Source: Anaeromassilibacillus sp. An172 (GTDB lineage Bacteria > Bacillota > Clostridia > Oscillospirales > Acutalibacteraceae). Taken from it: DNA of 64,000 nucleotides. This document shows positions 41,351 to 49,623 of the stretch, in pieces. The number at the start of each line of letters is the position of its first letter. Position 1 is the first letter of the stretch. The notes beneath the pieces were generated by a model. The model worked only from the letters and a program-made list of their open reading frames with translations, was not told the origin of the DNA and searched no databases. A program made the translations under genes and the position numbers. Location of the stretch: contig NZ_NFKS01000001.1 of the NCBI RefSeq assembly GCF_002160515.1, forward strand, positions 124,001-188,000. Direction: 5' to 3'.

Positions 41351-43980
41351 GCGATTTTAGAGATGTCACCTTCGGGGAGCATTTGTTTTCGAGAATAGAT
41401 GATAACGTTTATCTGCAAAAGCTGTATCACAATATCCTTATCAACTATTCCAGGCGTTTGTTCCATTTGGATGAGATGGAGGAACAGCCTGTTAACATTG
41501 GGGATGCTTTGACCTTTGCAGATGTGCTTTCAAAATCATGCGGCACAAACCTGTCGGATATTCATAAGACTCGTGCGCAGGAAATGGTAGCACTGCTTTA
41601 CGATATGTATCCTAAAGATGAGCAGGTGAAGTATTATCTCGGTTCTGTCCTTGCCAGTACGGGGAATTTCCTCGGCATGAATAAACTGACACCAGATTTT
41701 GAAAATGCCTCTCTGCTCGAGCGTGTGTTCATGCACTTCAACATGGATTATCTGTCTGTGCCGTCCGATGGCGGGGCTCGTTTCTTTCCTGCGCAAAAAG
41801 AGATATACGACAGCCTGTCCAGACCCTATTTCAGCTATTCCGCGCCCACGTCTATGGGGAAATCTTTTATGATGCGTGCGTTTATTAAGCAGCAGATTGT
41901 GGATGGTGCAAAGAAAAATTTCGCCTTGCTCATCCCTACGAAGGCATTGATAAACGAGGTTACAAGTGAATTGATCGAGAGTCTCACCACTCTACTGAAA
42001 GAGACAGATTACCGTATTGTGACATCCTCTGGCTCGATGGCATTAGAGACGAAGCATAATTATATTTTCGTTCTAACACCGGAGCGAATGCTTTATATTC
42101 TGATTGATGATCCTGACCTTAAGATTGATTATTTGTTTGTGGACGAGGCTCATAAAATATCTTCTGGAGATAAGAGGAGTGCATTTTATTACAAGGTCAT
42201 CAACAAGTTAGGAGAACGGCATAGCAACGCACATATTATATTTGCATCGCCGAACATTCCGAATCCGGGAATTTATCTCGATACATTGTCAATGGGAGAA
42301 TCGACCATTGGAGAAGGATCTATCGTGGCGTGCAGATATGCTCCTGTCAGTCAGCTAAAATACATCGTTGACTTGTGGGAACGCAATATTCGCGTCTTCG
42401 ACTCATACTCGAAGAAATTTATATTGTTACACGAAATGAGTCGCCAGTACTCGTTGAGTGAGGTGATTGCCCGAATCGGCGATAAGAGGCACAACATCGT
42501 TTATTGCAAATCAAAGAATGATGCCATTCAGTTTGCAAGAGATTATGCGGACACACAGGAGCCGATCGGCGATAAAAAGCTACAGACATTTGCGGAGGCA
42601 ATCCGCAACGATGTCCATAAGGAGTACTATCTCGCTGAATTGGTTGAAAGAGGCGTGGCATACCATATCGGTTATCTTCCGGCAAATATCAGAATGCAGC
42701 TTGAGGATTATTACCGCGAAGGTCTTATTAAGACAATGTTCTGCACAAGCACCTTGTTGGAGGGAGTAAATCTACCTGCGGAGAACCTGTTTATTACAAG
42801 CTATAAGAAAGGCAGGAGTGACTTCTCAGAGGTAGACTTCAAGAACCTGGTCGGGCGTGTAGGACGCGCTAAGTACAATTTATATGGCAATGTCTTTATC
42901 GTCCGGCTTCAAAAGCAGGAACGAGAAGAAGATCTACAGAAGTTTGAGAATTTGCTGAAGGACGATGTGCCGCCGCAGAAACTATCCATAGAAGCGGAGC
43001 TAAACTCGAACCAGAAAAAGCTAATAGTAGACACGCTTCTTTCCGGCAGCGTAGAAATACACAAGTCCAAGAAGAACCAGAGTGAAGACAACTACGAGCT
43101 GATGCGAAAAACGATGCTGATTCTTGTTGGGGATATTGTAGACGGCAGGAACAGCCGGATAAAGCGGGAATTTGCCCCTTACCTGACATCTGAGACTGAG
43201 TCAAAAATCCGGGAGCAGTTTTCCGTACCAGAGAAAAAGCCTGAGGATGATATCAATGTCTCGTATGACCAGATACAGGGCATCGAAAAACTCATCCGCG
43301 ACGGACTGGCTTACCCAGAAATCAAAGACTCGAAACGCGGAGCGGATTATTACGAGACGCTGGCATTCCTCAACAAACTGGCTGTGGCGTTCAAATGGCG
43401 CATCTACGAAAATCGAACTCTCGGAGCCGGAGAAGGAAGAAATTATACCAAACTGACATGGTATACCGTTCTCCTAATCCAATGGATGCAGGGACATGGA
43501 CTCAGCTACATCATCGGACGAAGCATAGATGATTACGATGAGAAAAAGCGAGAGGTAAAAGTTGACTACAACAAGTGGGAACCATTTGACGGTTCTCAGA
43601 AACACAAGAACATAATCATCGCCGATACGCTGGAGGCAATCGAGGATGTACTTCTGTTCCGGCTGTCAAACTACTTCCTCAAATTTTCGGAGGAATACAA
43701 GCGTCAGCATCCTAACGAACCGTTCACGAACGACTGGTATGAATTTGTGGAGTATGGGACAACAAACCGCCTGCGAATCATTCTGCAGCGGAGCGGTTTT
43801 AAGCGAGACTCAACGGAGTATATCCGAAAAAATGCTAATACGTATGTACGAGGAACTCCGGACAATCCCAAGCTGCTTAAAACGGCATTACTGGAGTGTC
43901 CAAATGAACTGGTGAGAAGAGACACCGAAGAAATCCAGTACAATGTACCGGAGCTATTCATAGATGAAGGAGAAGAATAA
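41347..43980 (+). CDS. hamB: HamB-like DEAD/DEAH helicase
   Basis: An 877-residue superfamily 2 helicase. APTSMGKSF (166-174) is Walker A, VDEAHK (265-270) the DEAH box, and LVGRVGRAKY (501-510) motif VI. Length and motif style fit HamB, the sensor helicase that holds HamA until it meets damaged or phage DNA. Starts within the HamA stop (ATGA) and ends 1 base before the methyltransferase ATG, indicating stoichiometric coupled translation. Confidence 0.85.
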   Translation: MSDFRDVTFGEHLFSRIDDNVYLQKLYHNILINYSRRLFHLDEMEEQPVNIGDALTFADVLSKSCGTNLSDIHKTRAQEMVALLYDMYPKDEQVKYYLGSVLASTGNFLGMNKLTPDFENASLLERVFMHFNMDYLSVPSDGGARFFPAQKEIYDSLSRPYFSYSAPTSMGKSFMMRAFIKQQIVDGAKKNFALLIPTKALINEVTSELIESLTTLLKETDYRIVTSSGSMALETKHNYIFVLTPERMLYILIDDPDLKIDYLFVDEAHKISSGDKRSAFYYKVINKLGERHSNAHIIFASPNIPNPGIYLDTLSMGESTIGEGSIVACRYAPVSQLKYIVDLWERNIRVFDSYSKKFILLHEMSRQYSLSEVIARIGDKRHNIVYCKSKNDAIQFARDYADTQEPIGDKKLQTFAEAIRNDVHKEYYLAELVERGVAYHIGYLPANIRMQLEDYYREGLIKTMFCTSTLLEGVNLPAENLFITSYKKGRSDFSEVDFKNLVGRVGRAKYNLYGNVFIVRLQKQEREEDLQKFENLLKDDVPPQKLSIEAELNSNQKKLIVDTLLSGSVEIHKSKKNQSEDNYELMRKTMLILVGDIVDGRNSRIKREFAPYLTSETESKIREQFSVPEKKPEDDINVSYDQIQGIEKLIRDGLAYPEIKDSKRGADYYETLAFLNKLAVAFKWRIYENRTLGAGEGRNYTKLTWYTVLLIQWMQGHGLSYIIGRSIDDYDEKKREVKVDYNKWEPFDGSQKHKNIIIADTLEAIEDVLLFRLSNYFLKFSEEYKRQHPNEPFTNDWYEFVEYGTTNRLRIILQRSGFKRDSTEYIRKNANTYVRGTPDNPKLLKTALLECPNELVRRDTEEIQYNVPELFIDEGEE

Positions 43981-43981
43981 G

Positions 43982-45880
43982 ATGGCGAATTTTTACGAAA
44001 CCGTGCTGACGGTACTAAAATCAGACGAGAGATTTGTTGCCGAGGATGGCACTTTTCTACGTAATGCGGTCTATGAGGCTGCAATGAAGATGGACGAGGG
44101 ACTTATCCGTCTCCTTCTTGCGAATGACGAGACACGCACTCGATTCTTCGCAGAAGTCGATGGCGTCAAAGTCTTTGACAAGATGGGATTTGCCTGGATA
44201 ATCAACAATCGGCAATTTCTGCCGGATAGTTATACCCGTTTCAAGAATAAGATTGGGCTTGCCGATGAGACTGGTGCGCTGATTTCTGCATCTGGTAAGG
44301 TGGAACTTGTTTTTCCCTACAAAGATTGCATTCTGGAAGGCGGTCAAACAACGGAAGATCAAAAGCGCCATGAGATTTTTTATAACGAAGCATTAGCGAC
44401 CGATGAGGTTGATAGGCTTCTTTTTCCAAAGGTTCTCGCTTCTGCAAAGTCGTATTCAAAGGAAGGAATCGTCTCTGCATCTTCGATTACCGATGATGAT
44501 AATCTTGTTATAAAGGGAAACAATCTACTTGCCCTTTCATCGCTCTTAAAACGCTATGAAGGAAGGATCAAGTGTATTTGCATCGACCCACCTTATAACA
44601 CGAGCAATAGCGGGTTCGGATATAACGATAGCTTTAACCACTCTGCTTGGCTCACATTTATGAAAACAAGGCTGGAAATATCGCTTCGATTGCTGTCAAA
44701 GCACGGTACAATATTCGTTTTTTGTGATGACAACGAACAGGCTTACTTGAAGGTTCTTATGGATGATATTTTTGGCAGGGAAAGATACATACAAACTGTT
44801 ATTTGGAGAAACTGCGATAATAGCAACAATGATGCAAAGCAGTTTTCACAGGATCACAACTATATTCTTGTCTATTCTCGCAATGAAGGCTGGGAAAGTT
44901 TTAAGCTGGATAGAACTGAAGGTCAAGCTAAACATTACAAAAATCCAGATAACGATCCGCGTGGACCGTGGTTCGATGGCAACCCTGTAAATTCACCGAA
45001 CCCTCGGCCTAATCTACGGTATACAATTACCGCTCCGAATGGCAATATTATCAATCCACCAGCAAATGGATGGAGATGGAACCAAGAAGAACTCGCAAGG
45101 AGAATGGCCACGGGGGAAATAAGATTCAATGAATCTGGAACAGGAATCATCCGTAGAACATACCTTAATGAGCAGAAAGGGTTGCCGCCTTCAACTTTGT
45201 GGGATATATGTGAGGAGCCCTTGTGGGTTGATATTGAAGAAACAGGTCATACCCGGCAGGCAAAGTATGAACAAAAGAAGCTCTACCCGGGCGTAACAAC
45301 AAGCGATCTGTTCAAAACTCCAAAGCCGGAAAGGGTAATAAAAAAGATCTATGATATTTCCACTGAGGAAGGAGATATCGTTCTTGATTTCTTCGGAGGA
45401 AGCGGTACGTCGGCCGCTGTAGCTCACAAAATGAAAAGGCAATATATCCTTTGTGAGCAGATGGACTATATCGAGACATTTATCGTTAAACGTCTCGAAA
45501 GAGTAGTTGATGGCGAGGACGGCGGCATATCTAAGGAAGTTGACTGGCAAGGCGGCGGTTCCTTCGTTTACTGCGAACTGGCAAAACTGAACCAGACGAT
45601 TGTGGAAGAAATAGAAGCTTCTACTGATGATACTACTTTGTCCGACATCTACGGCAGAATGGTAAAGTCCGGCTTTATCAGTTACAAGGTAAATCCGGCT
45701 GATATTGATGCGGCTGCTGATGATTACGCTGCGCTCTCGCTGAATGACAAGAAACGATTCTTGATGGAGATCTTGGATAAGAATCTTCTGTATGTAAACT
45801 ACTGCGATATTGATGATGAGGAGTTTGGCATCTCCGATGAGGACAAGGCGTTTACGAGGAGCTTTTACAGGGAGGGATAA
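43982..45880 (+). CDS. mod: Type III restriction-modification methyltransferase (Mod)
   Basis: A 632-residue beta-class amino-methyltransferase. Catalytic DPPYNT at 202-207 precedes the SAM motif DFFGGSGTS at 469-477, the order of type III Mod proteins. The segment between (210-465) holds the target recognition region. It methylates one strand of an asymmetric site and guides the Res subunit. ATG at 43982 with AAGGAG nine bases before is preferred to one 18 bases upstream. Followed 2 bases later by res. Confidence 0.92.
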   Translation: MANFYETVLTVLKSDERFVAEDGTFLRNAVYEAAMKMDEGLIRLLLANDETRTRFFAEVDGVKVFDKMGFAWIINNRQFLPDSYTRFKNKIGLADETGALISASGKVELVFPYKDCILEGGQTTEDQKRHEIFYNEALATDEVDRLLFPKVLASAKSYSKEGIVSASSITDDDNLVIKGNNLLALSSLLKRYEGRIKCICIDPPYNTSNSGFGYNDSFNHSAWLTFMKTRLEISLRLLSKHGTIFVFCDDNEQAYLKVLMDDIFGRERYIQTVIWRNCDNSNNDAKQFSQDHNYILVYSRNEGWESFKLDRTEGQAKHYKNPDNDPRGPWFDGNPVNSPNPRPNLRYTITAPNGNIINPPANGWRWNQEELARRMATGEIRFNESGTGIIRRTYLNEQKGLPPSTLWDICEEPLWVDIEETGHTRQAKYEQKKLYPGVTTSDLFKTPKPERVIKKIYDISTEEGDIVLDFFGGSGTSAAVAHKMKRQYILCEQMDYIETFIVKRLERVVDGEDGGISKEVDWQGGGSFVYCELAKLNQTIVEEIEASTDDTTLSDIYGRMVKSGFISYKVNPADIDAAADDYAALSLNDKKRFLMEILDKNLLYVNYCDIDDEEFGISDEDKAFTRSFYREG

Positions 45881-45882
45881 TT

Positions 45883-48483
45883 ATGGCATTCTTATACGAA
45901 AAAATAGATGCCTTGCGTGAATACGGTAGCAGTGCCGTTCTCCCTTCCTATATTCCGGAGAATCTGAACCCAAACTTCGAGCTGCGCCCGTATCAGAAGC
46001 AGGCGTTTGAAAACTTCATAACACATTTTGAGAGTGGTAACCGTCCGAGGCCTACGCAGGTGCTTTTCCACATGGCGACAGGCAGCGGCAAGACGCTGAT
46101 TATGGCAGGACTGATGCTGTATCTCTACAAACAGGGATATCGGAATTTCTTGTTCTTTGTCAACCTTTCAAACATTGTCGAAAAGACACGAGAGAACTTC
46201 TGCAATCCGGTATCCTCAAAGTATCTTTTTGCAGATGAGATTGTGCTGGACGGGGAACGCATCCGCATCAACCAGGTGAACAATTTCCAGTATTCCGACC
46301 AGGATGCCATCAACATCTGCTTTGCCACTACACAGGGACTCCATATGGATATGTGGATGGCAAAGGAAAATGGTATGTCCTTTGATGACTTTGACGAACA
46401 GAAGGTCGTTCTGATTTCCGATGAGGCGCACCATTTGAATGTTGATACTAAAAAGAAAATGTCAGCAGATGAGGAGTCGAGTTACCATTCTTGGGAGCAG
46501 ACTGTAAAGAATATTTTCAACCGAAATGCCGAAAACATTCTGCTGGAGTTTACGGCGACCTGCGACCTCGCAAACCCCGCGATTCGTGCGGCTTATGAGA
46601 ACAAGATCATATTCGACTATGCCCTGGCAAAGTTTTATGGCGACAGGTATTCCAAGGACATCATCACGCTGCGTTCCGATCTGACCGTCATGGAGAGGGC
46701 TTTGCAAGCACTTGTCCTCAGTCAATATCGTTTGAAGGTATTTCAGGATCATCGTCTTGGGATTAAGCCTGTTGTGCTTTTTAAGGCTGCGAAGATTGCT
46801 GACAGCAAGGATTTCATGGCTGAGTTTATTGAAACGGTGAAAAAGCTGACCGGCGCACAGCTGCGCAGTCTTTCTACTGCTGTCAATAATGAGGTCATGC
46901 ACAAAGCCTTTGCTTACTTCGCTAACAACGGTATCTCTTTTGATACGCTTGCTGCGGAGCTTCGTGATGACTTTTCCGAGGAGCATTGCGTTTCCGTAAA
47001 TGATGATAAGGATGCCACGCAGAAGCAGATTCTTTTGAATTCTCTTGAAGATGCGGACAATCCTTACCGTGCAATCTTTGAAGTCAAGAAGCTGGATGAA
47101 GGCTGGGATGTCCTGAACCTGTTTGATATTGTCCGACTTTATGAAACGAGACAGTCCAGCGGCAAAAAAATAGCTCCCGCCACTATAGCGGAAGCACAGC
47201 TGATTGGACGTGGAGCAAGATACTGTCCATTTCAGCTTGATGATGAGCAGCCGAAGTTTCAAAGAAAATATGACGAGGACGTAACCTGTGAACTGCGTGT
47301 CTGCGAGACGCTCTATTACCATTGCCAGAATGACCATCGCTATGTGACGGAGCTGCGTAATGCCCTTCGTGAGATTGGTTTGGATACCGACAAGATCGTG
47401 CAGCGTGAGTATGTCCTTAAGGATGATTTTAAGGGCACCGACTTATACCAGCAAGGCCTGATCTTCTTGAATGATCGAGAGGTGAAAGATAGAAAAGATG
47501 TGCGCGGTCTTACACCGACCGTCCGGGATGACATATACCGTTTCCAAGCTGCGACGGGAGCATCCGGCTTTGATTCTGTCATGGTGGAAACTTCGCAGGG
47601 AGTCGACCTTGTTATTGATTTAAAAACGGCTCATATGACCATCAAGGAAATTGCAGCCATCAATTATGCAATTGTTAACAAGGCTTTGATGAAATATCCG
47701 ATTTTCAAGTTTAATACCCTGCGTTCCTATTTTCCGAATGTCTCATCCACGAGGCAGTTTATCACCGATGATGAGTATCTCGGTGCTGTCCGTATCGACA
47801 TTCAGAGCAAGGATGAGCATCCGACTATGGAAACGCTCTATGCTGCAGTTTTCTATGTGCTTGGCAAAATCGCCGGTTCTATTTCCGGCATTGAAGAAAC
47901 CTATAGAGGCACAAAGACATTTAGGGCGAGAAATATCAGAGATGTCTTTCGCAACAAGACTGTCAACTATACCGATCCTCATGATGGCGGAATTGGTATA
48001 TCGCAGAACGATCCATCTGTGAAGAGCGACTGGAAAATCGACCTCTCGACTGAGGACTGGTTTGTCTATACTGATAACTACGGAACATCGGAAGAGAAGG
48101 CATTTGTTGCTTACTTCCGAGGGTATGTTGCTCAGTTACGAAAAATGTATAATCGTATCTACCTTATCAGAAACGAGCGGGAATTCCACATTTATTCGTT
48201 CGAGGATGGTGAGCGTTTTGAGCCTGACTATGTTCTCTTCCTGCAGAGGGATAAGACGGACGGTTTTGAGCAACTCCAGATTTTTATCGAGCCGAAAGGT
48301 ACGCAGCTTCTCGAAAAGGATGCATGGAAAGAAAAATTCCTGCTCCAGTTAAGGACGGAGGCTGTGCCAGCCACCATCTTTGTGGACGACAACGACTACA
48401 AGATTTGGGGACTCCACTTCTTCAATCAGGATAACCGCATGAAAGAATTTGACTCGGAGTTTGCGGCTTTGATTGGGAAGTAA
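45883..48483 (+). CDS. res: Type III restriction enzyme (Res)
   Basis: An 866-residue helicase-nuclease. MATGSGKT (64-71) is Walker A, LISDEAHH the DEAH box, and QLIGRGARYCPF motif VI. Near the C-terminus FEPDYVLFLQRD then FIEPKG forms the D...E-x-K endonuclease site of type III Res. With Mod it translocates or diffuses between sites and cuts unmodified DNA. Both active sites appear intact. Confidence 0.92.
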   Translation: MAFLYEKIDALREYGSSAVLPSYIPENLNPNFELRPYQKQAFENFITHFESGNRPRPTQVLFHMATGSGKTLIMAGLMLYLYKQGYRNFLFFVNLSNIVEKTRENFCNPVSSKYLFADEIVLDGERIRINQVNNFQYSDQDAINICFATTQGLHMDMWMAKENGMSFDDFDEQKVVLISDEAHHLNVDTKKKMSADEESSYHSWEQTVKNIFNRNAENILLEFTATCDLANPAIRAAYENKIIFDYALAKFYGDRYSKDIITLRSDLTVMERALQALVLSQYRLKVFQDHRLGIKPVVLFKAAKIADSKDFMAEFIETVKKLTGAQLRSLSTAVNNEVMHKAFAYFANNGISFDTLAAELRDDFSEEHCVSVNDDKDATQKQILLNSLEDADNPYRAIFEVKKLDEGWDVLNLFDIVRLYETRQSSGKKIAPATIAEAQLIGRGARYCPFQLDDEQPKFQRKYDEDVTCELRVCETLYYHCQNDHRYVTELRNALREIGLDTDKIVQREYVLKDDFKGTDLYQQGLIFLNDREVKDRKDVRGLTPTVRDDIYRFQAATGASGFDSVMVETSQGVDLVIDLKTAHMTIKEIAAINYAIVNKALMKYPIFKFNTLRSYFPNVSSTRQFITDDEYLGAVRIDIQSKDEHPTMETLYAAVFYVLGKIAGSISGIEETYRGTKTFRARNIRDVFRNKTVNYTDPHDGGIGISQNDPSVKSDWKIDLSTEDWFVYTDNYGTSEEKAFVAYFRGYVAQLRKMYNRIYLIRNEREFHIYSFEDGERFEPDYVLFLQRDKTDGFEQLQIFIEPKGTQLLEKDAWKEKFLLQLRTEAVPATIFVDDNDYKIWGLHFFNQDNRMKEFDSEFAALIGK

Positions 48484-48504
48484 TGGGAGAAGGAGGGAAA
48501 TACC

Positions 48505-49356
48505 ATGCCAAGGAGTAAGACTTTAAAACTATTTTTGATGGATGGAGAGCCGAGCGGCAGGATTAAATGCTCCTTGGCCAACTGGACCGGGATTGCATAT
48601 AAAATCCCTCGTACTGCTTTGGACAAGTGCAAAGATTTGGATATTCTCAAACAGAGTGGCGTGTATTTCCTGTTTGGAACTGATAAGGCAGATAATGCCG
48701 TGGTGTACATAGGCCAGGCAGGAGTTCGTAAAAATGGCAAGGGGCTCCTTCTGCGAGTGCAGGAGGCACATAACTCCATTGACTATTGGACTGAGGCAGT
48801 CATGTTCACTACGACAAATAACTCTTTCGGGCCGACGGAGATAAGCTATCTTGAAAATCGCTTCTGTAATATGGCGATTGAAGCAGGTCGTTATGTTGTT
48901 AAAAACGGAAATGACCCCAATCCGGGGAATATAACTGAGGAGACAGAGAGCGAACTTGAAGAGTTTATCGACTATGCGAAAATTGTGATGGGCACTCTTG
49001 GGCATAAGGTGTTTGAGCCGTTTGCGCCTTCTGCAGAATCCGCTGACACAGAACCGGTCCTATACATGGAATATGGAAAAGGCAAGGCTTCCGGCAAAAG
49101 AACAAGCGATGGGTTTGTTGTGCTGAAAGGCAGTACAATCAATCCTACCATGACCAAAAGTTGCCCCGAAAGAACGATAAAGGACCGTAAGAAGTATGAG
49201 GATAAGATTGACAGCAATGGAATCTTAATAGCTGATGTACTGCTTTCCAGTCCTTCATCAGCAGCCGGATTTGTTGGTGGTGCTTCCTTAAGTGGAAATG
49301 CACTCTGGAAAGATGCTGAAGGGAAAACACTGAAAGAGCTTCTTGAAGCAGATTGA
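48505..49356 (+). CDS. GIY-YIG nuclease with DUF4357 domain
   Basis: A 283-residue protein. GVYFLFG (52-58) and VVYIGQAG (66-73) form the GIY-YIG motif, and SYLENRF (114-120) carries the expected catalytic glutamate E117. The C-terminal DUF4357 domain spans ~225-280 (LLSSPSSAAGFVGG). RBS GGAGGGAAATACC, 21 bases after res; last gene before terminators. Probably a nuclease effector or DNA-processing partner of the defence operon. Confidence 0.88.
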   Translation: MPRSKTLKLFLMDGEPSGRIKCSLANWTGIAYKIPRTALDKCKDLDILKQSGVYFLFGTDKADNAVVYIGQAGVRKNGKGLLLRVQEAHNSIDYWTEAVMFTTTNNSFGPTEISYLENRFCNMAIEAGRYVVKNGNDPNPGNITEETESELEEFIDYAKIVMGTLGHKVFEPFAPSAESADTEPVLYMEYGKGKASGKRTSDGFVVLKGSTINPTMTKSCPERTIKDRKKYEDKIDSNGILIADVLLSSPSSAAGFVGGASLSGNALWKDAEGKTLKELLEAD

Positions 49357-49463
49357 ACCTTTTAATTTTGCCCCACCTTTTAATTATTCCAAAATCACTA
49401 CACCGCAAGGCTGTCACTCCGCCACATTATCGAGCGGCAGCAGGACAACTGAACACATAAAAC

Positions 49464-49502
49464 AAGGGCTTCCAAAGTCAGAGCACGACCTCGGAAGCCC
49501 TT
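49464..49502 (+). terminator. Hairpin after defence operon
   Basis: AAGGGCTTCC (49,464-473) pairs perfectly with GGAAGCCCTT (49,493-502), 19-base loop. It lies about 107 bases past the GIY-YIG stop. The T-run is weak, so it may act together with the next hairpin. Confidence 0.6.
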
Positions 49503-49528
49503 ATTTCAAGCCTTTTTCGGTGGCTTTT

Positions 49529-49547
49529 GCCCCGGAGAGGGCTTTTT
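49529..49547 (+). terminator. Second hairpin with T-run
   Basis: GCCC (49,529-532), six bases, GGGC (49,539-542) followed by TTTTT. With the previous hairpin it forms a double terminator just before the conjugative-element junction. Confidence 0.6.
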
Positions 49548-49569
49548 CTTTTGTATCAAAATCAGTAAG

Positions 49570-49590
49570 AACATAGAGCCGTCCTGCGGA
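49570..49590. other. Junction between defence island and conjugative element
   Basis: From about 49,576 the plus-strand frame reads EPSCGTGNFFGLLPD, methylase motif I of the helicase gene of Tn1549-type elements. Upstream in the same frame there is no similarity and no start codon back to a stop at 49,450. The break therefore lies near here. Confidence 0.65.
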
Positions 49591-49623
49591 ACGGGCAATT
49601 TCTTCGGACTGCTTCCCGATACG

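Noticed and set aside
41347-48483. BREX or DISARM system
   Set aside because: A helicase and a methyltransferase are present, but no PglZ, BrxC, DrmB or phospholipase D-type gene; the motifs fit Hachiman plus type III R-M better.
49343-49576. 77-codon plus-strand frame across the terminators and junction
   Set aside because: Covers two hairpin terminators and the element junction; no family or start signals.
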